This document shows positions 46,009 through 56,600 of a stretch of DNA of 64,000 bases, piece by piece (the stretch's first letter is position 1; each line of letters opens with the position of its first letter). The stretch comes from Sipunculus nudus (taxonomy: Eukaryota; Annelida; Sipuncula; Golfingiida; Sipunculidae). Where the stretch lies: NCBI GenBank assembly GCA_026874595.1, contig CM049322.1:52107386-52171385 (forward strand), in the 5' to 3' direction. The notes beneath the pieces are model-generated. The model saw nothing but the letters and a program-made list of their open reading frames with translations, had not been told where the DNA came from and ran no database searches. Made by a program: the position numbers and the translations under genes.

Positions 46009-46437
46009 CAGAACAAAAAACAGAAAACAGTTTATTCAGGAAAACAAGGCCTCAGACCCAAAGTTCCAACATTCATGAGGTACATATGTACCATTCAATT
46101 TCAAACAACAATTGTGTTACCAATGTGAATGAAGCAGTTAAAATAAACTATGAATAGTAATAACGTAATAAATAGGAGAGAAAGAAGTGAAAAAATATTA
46201 AATAAATAATCAAATAGAATAAAGAAAAAAAAACTATAAAAAGATACAAACAAGCAAAACAAAAACATACAAACAGAAAAAAAACAAAAAAACTCCATTA
46301 TTCAAAAATAATACGGATACTTATATGCCTAAAAATTCATACAATATACTCACATATGGCATTCTGGTGGCTGAAATATTAAGTTAAAGTAGTATTACAA
46401 ACATTATAAGACACATAATACACAAAATGCTAATTGA

Positions 46438-47343
46438 TCAGTCTCCAACTGTTGATTTCCTCAAGCTGAAAGCATGATATACATAAGCAGCTAGTTTGGT
46501 TATTTCATATGTATTTTCTGATTTCAATATCTTTTTAAAATTAAATTCTGTTGACTCTTGAATATCTTTTTCAAAATATTTAAAACATAATTCCTTATAT
46601 AAAGGACATTCCAACAGGGAGTGACTCATCTGCTATAATGTTATAACCATACCTTATACAATATTTACAGACTCTTTCTACTCTATCCAAGCCATTCTGT
46701 CTCCTGTTTCTATTTGTAACTTGTGATCTGAACATCTAAATTTAGCTAATGTGGTTTTGTGGTATTTATTAGATACACAACTGATATATTTTTCAACATT
46801 CAACATGGATTTGAAAAGACCATAATACTGTAATTTATTACTTGACTTTACATCACTACTCCAGTTTTGCTGTGCCATATCTATCAATCTTTCTTTAAAA
46901 CATCTTATAAACCAGTTACGATCACCGACTGCTTGAGCCATCCATATAAAACAAAACCCAGTCTGAAAAAGTAAAGATTTCACTCCTGTTACCCATGTTA
47001 ATTTACCATTTTCATCAAGTTTCCTTAATAAAATATATAAACGTCCTGGATATCTTGCCTCTTCCATATGCAGCAACCTTTACCAGTATTTAATGCACTG
47101 AACTGAATATGTCACAAATAAAGGAAAACGTCCTCCTAAGACAGCTGCATTTGGAGTAGTGCTTCCAACATTTAATATATATTTGCAAAATTTATAATGA
47201 ACCCTTTCTATTATTTCTGATTTACTATTTCCCCATGGCTCGCTCCCATTCATTAATATTGGTGCTACCATGCTATCAAATAGCTTAAAAACTTGCTTCT
47301 CTGTTAAATTATTATGTTGATTAAAGTTCTTGATTACTTGCAC
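46438..47343 (-). pseudogene. LINE ORF2 C-terminal domain
   Basis: Three frames in series carry APILMNGSEPWGNSKSEII, KFCKYILNVGSTTPN, GRFPLFVTYSVQCIKYW, a helical section with RNWFIRCFKERL, then CKYC (about 46670) and HSLLECPLYKELCFKYF. The Cys/His spacing resembles the zinc-like motif at the end of LINE ORF2. Frames change at about 47080 and 46678. Confidence 0.82.
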
Positions 47344-47422
47344 TGCCTTTGCTGCCTGCAGAGCTTGCTGTTGTTGTGTCCTATGCCATGACAGTTTAGA
47401 AGTAAAGGTAATGCCTAAATAT

Positions 47423-48435
47423 TTATACTGAGAAACAAAGATTTATTTGTTTACCTTTAAAATACCATTTTTCTGTTTTCTTAGTAATACCTCCTCTACT
47501 AAAAACCATGATTTTAGTTTTGTCTAAATTAATTTTCATACCGTATCTGCAGCAAAATATTTGTAACTGGTTAATCTGTTTTTGTAGTCTTCCTACTCTA
47601 TCTCCAAAATTAACAATGTCATCTGCAAATAGCAATGTCATAACATTAGGTAGAATGTGGTCAATGTAAATTCCTTCTTGCTTCGATATTGATAACATGT
47701 TATAAAATTCATTAATAAAAAGAGAAAATAACAATGGACTGAGTACACACCTGTCTGGTACCAACTGCACAATTAAAGTAATCTGTTACTCCAGAGTCAT
47801 TTTTTACACAAGACTTCATTTTTGAATACATTGATTTTAAAACTTTAAGAATTTTACCATTTATTCCTGATTTCAACAATATAAACCACAAGATGTCATG
47901 TTTTACAGAATCAAAAGCTTAAAAAAAATCTATATATACACAATAAAATCTACCTCTTGGTTTTGTCAGATATTTTTGTGCTAAAGCCTGTAAAACAAAT
48001 GCATTATATATTGTACTGTGGTTTTTCCAATACCCTGCTTGTGCTTCTGGTAATAAATCAGAATCATCTGCATATTTCCATAGCCTGGTGTGAGATTTTC
48101 GTGAAAATTTTACCCAAAATGCTTAATAATGATATTCCAAGATAGTTTCCAGGATCATTTACATTACCTTTTTTGTGTAATGGTAAAATTATTGCTTTGC
48201 ACCAATCCTCTGGAAAAGAACCTGTGTGTAATATGTTATTATACAATGACTGCAAAGAAGGTAAAATGTATTTTAAGATATATACTATTATTTCTAATGG
48301 AATTCCATCAGGACCAGGAGCTTTACCTTTTTTCATCTGTTGCACAGCTTGCTGGATTTCATTAACACTAATATCAGTGTTATGGACACCATCTGCATTT
48401 TCATTATATGAATCTTCGGTATACCTTTTTACCAT
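47423..48435 (-). pseudogene. LINE reverse transcriptase
   Basis: Motifs in order are KKGKAPGPDGIPLE (about 48335), PLHKKGNVNDPGNYLGISLLS (about 48175), a badly broken middle part (48060-47780), RCVLSPLLFSLFINE (about 47750) and the catalytic LLFADDIVNF (about 47630). The middle has several stops and frameshifts. Confidence 0.88.
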
Positions 48436-48576
48436 ACTCTTAAAATCTTTGCCAATATCAGTCTTGTTACCATTAAGTAGTCCATTAAAGTACTCAAACC
48501 ATTGTCTAGCATCTATATTGGATATTTTAGCTTTCTGTTTAAATTTTTTAAGGTTTTTCCAAAGTTCATGGTTTCC

Positions 48577-48978
48577 TTAAACATTAAATATCTTCATTAC
48601 TTTCTCCTGCTGCTTTATGTTCTTTTTCTGATCACACATATATCTGAATCTCTTCTTTTCATTTTTATATAATATCAGATACTGAGTGCTACCTGTATTT
48701 CTGTATTTATTTAATGCCTTGTTTTTTACTGATTTAGCACAGCTGCATTCCTGGTCCCACCAATCAGGCTGACTTGTAGGATAGTAATTATTTTTATGTT
48801 CTATAGAGACAGAATGTACTACTTTATATAAACAATGAAGGGCTTTTTCAATATCATAATCAATAAATGTGTTAAACTCTTGAAAAAGTTTTTTACTATA
48901 TTCCTGATCAAGTAAATTAGCCAACTCTTCAGGTTCCTTCGATTTCACAATGTATTTTCTCCACTGTAATGACTTCAT
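48577..48978 (-). pseudogene. LINE ORF2 linker between endonuclease and RT
   Basis: A 133-codon frame with PDWWDQECSCAKSVKNKAL, the conserved WWd.ec linker block of many LINE ORF2 proteins. It is frameshifted relative to the endonuclease and RT frames. Confidence 0.8.
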
Positions 48979-49019
48979 GGAGGTTTTCTTTTCAGATGAT
49001 TTTACATTGAAATGAAGAG

Positions 49020-49788
49020 TACATCTTAATTATTGGAAAATGGTCAGACAGATCTGTTGTTAACACTGAAAATGATGCTACTGTATGAAAAAGATCAGAA
49101 CTTCGTCATTGTCAATAAAATCATGCATATGGCCTATTCTTGCATTAAAATCTCCCATAAGGATAAAATTTAATTCCCCATATTTTGATACCATTTGAAA
49201 TAGTATATTTTCTAATTTAAGTATACCATCAGTTTCTTCCATACTGTTGTACAAGGGTGAATTTTCTGGAGCAACATATGCACATATTATCATTACATTT
49301 TTATCTGAGTTTAAAGCCTCTCCATCTAATAGCAAAGCAACCATATCAATAAACCTGTGAACCTCAATAATTCTTAAATTACAAGTTTTTCTTATACACA
49401 ATAATACACCTCCCCGTTTCATGTTTTCCCTTGCAGTTCCAAAGCAATTAAAGTCAGTAAAAAAGCTTACAAAGTCATCAGAGTTTTTAGCCCAGGTTTC
49501 AACAATACACAAAACATGACAATCTATTAACAGCTGTTTAAAATCTGTTGAGAAAAGCTTAGATTTCAAACCTCCTGCATTCCAGGATATAAAATTCACA
49601 TTATCTGTATTGTCATTAGTATCTGTGCACGTGTTAGTTACTTGATCTGTGCTTACCTCCATATTTTGTGCAAGTGCTGAGTGAATGTTAGTATCCTGGA
49701 GACAAGGTGCTGTTAATTCATTGGTTGGGCTAAACCTGGTACTTGAATGCTCTGCATCTGAAAAGGAAATAAACATATGGTTTATCAT
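49020..49788 (-). pseudogene. LINE APE-type endonuclease domain
   Basis: NFISWNAGGLKSK opens the domain. The catalytic Glu lies in IVETWAKN, and GDFNAR follows near 49170-49150. A frameshift near 49085 is followed in another frame by SDHFPI (about 49045), the last active-site motif. The domain nicks target DNA to prime reverse transcription. Confidence 0.88.
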
Positions 49789-49833
49789 GATCTCATTTTC
49801 ATGTGTATAAGATTTTGGACCCTGGCCTAACCC

Positions 49834-50248
49834 CTATTTATTTATATTGGCTCTTCCAAATGTTACTTTACTTTGAGTATAAAAATCCCATTTGAACCAA
49901 GTCCCATCAATACACAGTTTATCAAAAGAAAGAAAGGATTCTAGATTGTCTTCTCTGGCCTTAATCATGTGTGGGACCAAATTACGCCGTGCCTCTCTTA
50001 CTTGATCACTAAAGTCATTTGTAATCTTGATATTACTGTCTCTCAATTTCTCTCTTGCCTGTGATAATACGTTTTCTTTGTCTTTGTATCTTGTGAATTT
50101 GACAACAACAGGTCTTGGTTTCCCATTTCTGTTTCTGACTGGTAGTCTATGCACTCTCTCAATACCCAGATCATGGTCACTATCGCACTCGAGCTCCAGT
50201 TTGTCCTTCAGCACACCTAGGACCTTTTCCTCACACTCCTGCCAGGAG
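49834..50248 (-). pseudogene. LINE ORF1 (L1 ORF1p-like nucleic-acid chaperone), 5' truncated
   Basis: The frame is open from the element edge; the first Met is at 50214. It shows IERVHRLPVRNRNGKPRPVVVKF, KDKENVL and LVPHMIKAREDN, the pattern of the RRM-plus-C-terminal half of L1-type ORF1 proteins. The coiled-coil N-terminus is missing. It ends at a stop at 49834. The protein would coat LINE RNA. Confidence 0.75.
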
Positions 50249-50390
50249 TGTAAGCATACTCAGTGATGATCACTCACCTATAAACATTATCAGAGATGAT
50301 CACTCCCCTGTAAACATAATCAAAGATTATTAATAACCTTTAAACATAATCAGAGATGATCACTGACCTACAAGCATAAAGAGATGATTA
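50249..50390 (+). repeat. 30-bp minisatellite, right part
   Basis: 'gtaagcatactcagtgatgatcactcacc' and three to four further units continue the array broken at 46008. Confidence 0.9.
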
Positions 50391-50501
50391 TAACAATATT
50401 TATTTAGTTACCTTTAAACAAAGGTAACCCTTGAATAAATTATGGAGATACTTCACCTTGTATCTGCTCAGAATTTCTGCATTTTAGAACAGCATAAACA
50501 T
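50391..50501. other. Short unassigned spacer
   Basis: Nothing recognised between the minisatellite and the short element. Confidence 0.4.
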
Positions 50502-50950
50502 AACAAGTGACCCATGGGTCATGACGCTCAGCTGACTAGGAAGAAATTTGCAAAAGGAAATATTATCATCTGAATGGTAGTATATACCCATTCAACAGTA
50601 GCATCAAACAGATTAACCAACATACAAAGATTGTGTCTGTATTTATATATCTTAAAAATAGAGAAAAAATGTGAAAACTTTAAAAAGAAATACACGTGGC
50701 TCCACCAGTCTGCAGGAACTAATAAAAACACTGAATGGTCAATATATATGCAAAGAATCATGGTGATCTCTGCATCAGTTGTTAAGATACTTCAGCTTTT
50801 GTATCAAATTTTCCATTATTCTGAGGGGTACTTCGGAGTCCTATAGCTTAAAGGATATGGGTAACAGAGACTTAATTCCAGGTTTCCACAGACTCTTTTC
50901 ATGGGCCTCCTAGCATGACAAAAATGAAGATTCTAGGTCAGCTGAGCTAA
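50502..50950 (+). mobile_element. Short complete hairpin-family element (449 bp)
   Basis: It starts acaagTGACCCATGGGTCA, a perfect 14-bp palindrome, followed by tgacgctcagctgac. It contains a single 340-bp-type monomer with 'ggctccaccagtctgcag' and ends tctaggtcagctgagctaa. Start and end contain the inverse of each other (gctcagctgac / gtcagctgagc). It is the minimal version of 32175-35721 in the opposite orientation. Confidence 0.7.
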
Positions 50951-51371
50951 TTAAACTCACTCAGCATAAACACAAATTTACTTGATCAGCATAGACACAC
51001 AAAATTCAATTAGCATAATCTGAACAATATTTCATCAGCCCAAACACAACAAACTTACATCAGCATAAAGATGACAAAATTTAAGCTATATACATTGGAT
51101 CATGTCCCTGGAGATTCCATAAAGGTTAGTAACATTTTCAACTGAGGGACTTACATTGTACATAGCTGTAGCCTGATCATATCACATATTCATCCTTGGC
51201 AGACTGACATGCTTGACAATGCTAAGGTGTTGTCACATGACTCCAGAGATCATGTGACAACAAGTGGTTGTAAATCTATGGAAGTTACAGGCCCAGGTCC
51301 CAGTCTAGGGCAGGTCTGTGGTGTTGGATGTTGAGAGCCTCCTTTACCCTTCTCCCTACATCAAATGAATC

Positions 51372-51948
51372 TGAATCTAGGATCTCAATAGTCAAGAACT
51401 GGACTGTTTGGGATCTAGTTATAATCTGATGTTTATCTTGCCCCATCACAGTCCAGCACCAAAATGCCACTTCCTGGGAGTTCAGTGGAGATTCCCACTG
51501 GAAGGCTGTAGCTACTGTGACAGGCCAAAACTTGACACAATTCTGACTCAGTCTTATCAAATAAAATTGAATCCAGTACTGATAAATCCACATTTTACCA
51601 ATTTCCTAATATATTTTCCTAACGCATCTGACTACCAGTTAACTGAAGACATGGGATTACAGGATATATCAGCTCATGGGGTTAATTATGAAAATATATG
51701 GATATATCAGTATTAGGAGATGTGGATTCGATGCTGAGAGGTAAATAACAACTCAGACGATAAGACCGGGTCAGTATTTCATCATGTTTTGGCCTGTCAT
51801 AGGAGCTACAGCTTTTCAGTGGGATTCTCCACTGGACTCCCGGGATTTTGTGGCATTTTGGTGCTGGACTGTGACGGGGCAACATAGACATCAGATTATA
51901 AATAGTCCCCGAACAGTCCAGTTCTGGACTAGGATCTCAACTGCTTCT
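51372..51948. repeat. Nested inverted repeat inside the Penelope 3' region
   Basis: Arms of about 200 bp (51372-51575 and 51735-51948) share 'cagtccagcaccaaaatgcc', 'gtggaga..tcccactg' and 'aactggactgtt'. The loop is about 160 bp and contains 'atatatcag' repeats. Confidence 0.88.
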
Positions 51949-51949
51949 G

Positions 51950-52260
51950 GTGTCTGGCATTCCTCTGGCGCTCATTAACAGCTGAAGTGGTTTGTGTTTG
52001 ATTTTCCGGGTTTTATTTTCCAAGTAAGACATGCGGTCTCCCCAATGCAATCCTTTCATCAGTCACCATGCTGGATATCATAGACGGCACCTGTATTCTC
52101 GTTGAGTTTCATCTTGTCCTTGATTCTTACCAGGATTGATCTCTATGTGCTGGCCGGTTTGTTGAACACTTGGATGTCGTATTTCCGGAAGATTCCCTGG
52201 AGTTCCTCTGAGGTGTTCTTTACCAATGGTAAGCCTATCATCATGTCTGTTTTTCCTGGT
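51950..52260 (-). pseudogene. Penelope linker and GIY-YIG endonuclease remnant (minus copy)
   Basis: In broken frames: PLVKNTSEELQGIFRKYDIQVF (linker), then TGAVYDIQHGD and CIGETA near 52100-52030. The Cys that normally follows the first motif is replaced by His, and two stops occur before CIGET. The GIY-YIG domain would cut target DNA. Confidence 0.8.
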
Positions 52261-52474
52261 GGTAGTTCTTTCTTTGTAGCTGTTATCTTCTTTCCTGATG
52301 GTGCCTTCCTTATCCAGTTGGCGATACCAGTGGCTCTTTATGCTGGACATGCCTCCTTTCCCTAAGTGGTCTTCTTCTTTGGACACTGAAAAATCTGGGT
52401 GCAGACCACAGAATGTTTTAGCTCAAATTAAGGGTTGATGAGACTAAGGTCTATTACTGGTGGGTATATACGGC

Positions 52475-52995
52475 CTACCTGTAGACACTTCTTTTTATAG
52501 TCCCATCCTCCTGTAGGTGAATTAGGGTGTCTAAAAACAATAATTTACTTTCCTCCTCCAACTCCCTCGTAAACTGTATATTGGGGTTCCTGTTGTTCAG
52601 ATGGTCAGTAAATACCGGTGGAGCACTGAATGTGTCATCGATATACTGTAGCCAGATCTTTGGGGGTGATGTTGTGGAGACGATGGCTTCTTGTTCCAGG
52701 GCTTCAATGTAGATGTTGGCAATGATGGATGATACTGGTGACCTCATGGCTGCTTCCTTGATCTGTATGATGAATGTCCCCTTGTTTACAAAATACGTGG
52801 TCGACACACATAATATCTCTAACAGCTGTGTGACTTCATCCATGTCAAGCATTGTATGGGTCTTCAAGGCATCATCACTCTCCCTGTGTTGCCAATGTAA
52901 CTGTTACTGTGTGACTGGGATTCTTGTGAACTGGGCACTCATGTCAAACAAAACCATCTCTTGTGCTGGTGGGATTTCCAGTTGCTGATTTTCTT
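52475..52995 (-). pseudogene. Penelope-like reverse transcriptase
   Basis: EIPPAQEMVLFDMSAQFTRIP is the first catalytic block (FD), broken by a stop soon after. VTQLLEILCVSTTYFVNKGTF then leads to AAMRSPVSSIIANIYIEALE (normally GSPVSP..AN.YME) and the catalytic YIDDTF near 52655. LLFLDTLIHLQEDG and KRSVYR end the domain. The 5' end is cut at the inverted junction near 53000. Confidence 0.92.
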
Positions 52996-53079
52996 CACAA
53001 ACTCTCAACTGTTCTTTGTGGTGCTTTGTCTTCCCCACTAGAGGTCCATGCAATGATGTATTCCTGATGGGTCCACAGA

Positions 53080-53240
53080 CAGTAGGTGCTCTCTATAACA
53101 TCCAGTGTGGTGACTGTGGAAAGCTTGTTACATTGGGGAGACCCACTTGTGTGCTGGAAAAATGAATCCAGGGATAACAAAAACAAACCATGTTCACCAT
53201 TTATGAACACCAGAGGGATGCCAGATACTATGCAGTGGGA
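53080..53240 (+). pseudogene. GIY-YIG endonuclease remnant (plus copy)
   Basis: GALYNIQCGDCGK is followed, one frame over, by CYIGETHL, matching the minus-strand copy at 52100-52030 and keeping the Cys pair it lost. Confidence 0.8.
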
Positions 53241-53609
53241 CCCTATTTAGATCCTGGATTCAGGTTCAGTTGATGTCAGGAAAAAGGTAAAGGAGGCTCT
53301 CAACGTCCAACACCACAGACCTGCCCTAGACCGTAACCGGAGCCTGAAACTTCCACAGATTTACAGCCACTTGTTGTCACATGATCTCTGTGGTCATGTG
53401 ACAACACCTGAGCATTGTCAAGCATGTCAGTCTGCTAAGGATGACCTGTTATATGGTCGAAAGCTACAGCTATGTACAATGTAAGTCCCACAGTTGAGAA
53501 TGTTACTAACCTTTATGGAATCTCCAGGGACATGATCCAATGTATATAGTTTGAATTTTGTTATCTTTATGTTGATGTTAGTTTGTTGTGTTTGGGCTGA
53601 TGAATTCAA

Positions 53610-56600
53610 TCAGCCTAAAACACAAAAAAACACAAAAACATCAACACAAAGTTCAATGAGCATAAATACAACAATATTCCATCAGCATAAACACAACAAA
53701 ATCCAATTAGCATAAACACAACAAAATTCAATCAGCATTAACAACAATTTGTTAGATAAAACACAAGTAAATTCCATCGGGATAAACACAAACTTCCATT
53801 AGCCTAAACACAAAATTCCATCCAAAACCAAATCAAAATTCAATCAGCATCAACACAACAAAGTTCAATCTGCATAAATAAAACAAAATTCCATCTGCCA
53901 AACACAACAAAATTCCTCTAAAAAAATACTACAAAATTCAATCAGTCTAAAACAATAACATTCAGCATAAAAACAACAAAATTCACTCAACATAAACACA
54001 AATTTCGTAAGCTAAAATTTAACAAAATTCAACCAGCATCAACAAAACAAATACCATCAAATTAAACTTTACAAAATTCATTCAGTGTAAATACAAAATA
54101 GTCCATCTAAAAACATACAGCACAATTAATTCAGTAAAACACAACAAACTTAACTCACTCTATTCACCTACAACAACTCACATCCTATCACTTCTGAAAG
54201 AAAGAAAACTTCTTTTCAATCTGAACTAAATTATTTTCACATATAACATGCAAATTACAAAACAACAAAACATAACAACATTTTATCTGTCTAAAATCAA
54301 CAAAATTCCAAAAGCATAGACAAACTTCCATCTGAATAAACACAAAAACATTTCATCTTTTGAAAATCAATAAAATTCATTCAGCTTAAACAGAAGAAAA
54401 TTCAATCAGCATCAGCAACAAAATTCATTCAGCATAAACACAATAATATTTCATTAGATAAAACACAACAACAACATTCATTCAGCCCACACTCAACAAA
54501 CACAAGCATCAACCAAACAAAGTTCAACCTGCATTATACAACAATATTCCATCAGCCTAAACACAACAAAATGCCATCAAAATAACAAAATTTCATCTGT
54601 CTAAAACCATACAATTGGAACAGCATAAACAACAAAAGTCAATCAGTATCAGCAACAAAGTTCACTCAGCATAAACACAACAACATTTCATTATATAAAA
54701 CACAATAAAATTCCAAAAGCATAAACAAACTTCCATCAGAGTCAAACAACAAATCCAATTAGCCAAAACCAATAAAATTCAATCAGCTTAAACACAAATA
54801 TATTTCATTAGATAAAACAACATTCATTCGGCCAATACACAACAAACAAGGACATCAACAAAACAAAGTTCAATCTGCATAAATAAAACAATATTCCATC
54901 AGCCTAAACAAAACAAAATAAACACAACAAAATTTCAACTGTCTAAAAACAATAAAATTCGAACAGCATCAACAACAAAAGTCAATCAGCATCAACAACA
55001 TAGTTCAATTAGCATAAACACAACAACATATTCATTATATAAATCTCAAAAAAATTCCAAAAGCATAAACACAAACTTCCATCTGAATAAACACAACAAT
55101 ATTTCATCTTCTGAATATCAATAAAATTCAATCAGCTTAAACAGAAGAAAATTCATTCAGCATCACGACAAAATTCATTCAGCATAAACACAACATTTCA
55201 TTATACATATCTTAACAAAATTCCAAAAGCATAAACACAAACATCCATCAGAATAAACAAAACACCCCAAATAATCAAGTAGCATCAACATAAAGTTCAA
55301 TCTGCAAAAATACAACAATATTTTTTTAGCTGAAACAAAACAAAATTCCATCAGTCTAAACCCAATAAAATTTGATCAAAATAATGACAACAAAATTTCA
55401 TCTTTCCAAAATCCATAAAATTTATTCAGCATAAACAGAACGGAAATCAATCAGCATCAAGAACAAAATTCACTCAGCATAAACACAACAATATTTCATT
55501 AGATAAAACACAACAACATTCATTCAGCCCACACACAACAAACAAGAACATCAACAAAACAAAGTTCAATCTGCATAAATACAACAATATTCCATCAGTC
55601 TAAACACAACAAAATTAGATCAAAATAAACACAACAAAATTTCATCTGTCTAAGAACAATAAAATTCAAACAGCATTAACAACAAAAGTCAGTCAGCACC
55701 AACAACAAATTTCAATCAGCATAAACACAACATTTCATTATATATATCACAACAAAATTCCAAAAGCATAAACACAAACATCCATCAGAATAAACAACAA
55801 GCCCCCAAATCAGCAAACAGCATCAACATAACAAAGTCCAATCTGCAAAAATACAACAATATTTTTTTAGCTGAAACAAAACAAAATTCCATCAGTCTAA
55901 ACCCAATACAATTTGATCAAAATAATGACAACAAAATTTCATCTTTCCAAAATCCATAAAATTCATTCAGGATAAAGAGAACAGATATCAATCAGCATCA
56001 ACAACAAAATTCACTCAGTATAAACACAACAATATTTCATAAGATAAAACACAACAACATTCATTCAGCCCACATAAACAAACAAGAACATCAACTAAAC
56101 AAAGTTCAATCTGCATAAATACAACAATATTCCATCAGTCTAAACACAACAAAATTCCATAAAAAACAACAAAATTCCAAAACCATAAACACAAACTTCC
56201 ATCAGAAAAACACAACAAAATCCATTCAGCCAAAACCCGATAAAATTCAAATAGCATCAAGACAACAAAATTCCAACGGCATAAACGCAACAATATTTTT
56301 CTTAGCCCAAACACAACTAAATTTCATCTTTCCAAAATCAATAAAATTCAATCAGCTTAAACAGAACGAAAATCAATCAGCATCCAACAGCAACAAAGTT
56401 CATTCAACATAAACACAATAACATTTCATTAGATAAACACAACAACATTCATTAAGCCCACACATAACAAGCATAAACATAAGAAAACAAAGTGCAATGT
56501 GCAAAAATACAACAATATTCCATCAGCCTAAACACAACAAAATAAACACACCAAAATTTCATCAGTCTAAAAACAATAAAATTCCAACAGCATCAACAAC

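Larger units (their letters stand above)
46009..50248 (-). mobile_element. LINE with ORF1 and ORF2, decayed
   Basis: Inserted into the 30-bp minisatellite; TGTAA sits at both edges (46004-46008 and 50249-50253), though the tandem target makes a TSD ambiguous. The order on the minus strand is ORF1 (50248-49834), APE endonuclease (49788-49035), RT (48440-47480) and a C-terminal domain with a Cys/His motif (47350-46600), then a 3' region of about 430 bp rich in T on that strand. ORF1 lacks its N-terminus, so the element is slightly 5' truncated. Confidence 0.9.
51020..53610 (-). mobile_element. Penelope-like retroelement with inverted-copy ends
   Basis: The minus strand carries RT (about 52995-52475), a linker and GIY-YIG endonuclease remains (about 52260-51950), then a 3' region down to about 51020. 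From about 53010 to 53610 the plus strand carries the GIY-YIG start and 3' region again. The two 3' regions (51020-51390 and 53260-53610) are inverted copies. The unit is therefore two copies head to head, the right one strongly 5' truncated, a layout reported for Penelope-like elements. All frames are broken. Confidence 0.88.

Noticed and set aside
45768..46157. 129-codon open frame with a repeated protein pattern
   Set aside because: The 30-bp minisatellite unit is a multiple of three, so an open frame arises automatically; it runs out into the LINE 3' region.
44461..50390. 37-bp and 30-bp regularly spaced repeats resembling a CRISPR array
   Set aside because: The units are contiguous with no unique spacers, there are no cas genes, and the context is clearly eukaryotic; these are minisatellites.
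51408..51891. Two mutually similar open frames on opposite strands with SPAPKCH
   Set aside because: The similarity is explained by the nested inverted repeat at 51372-51948; there is no sign of selection on protein.
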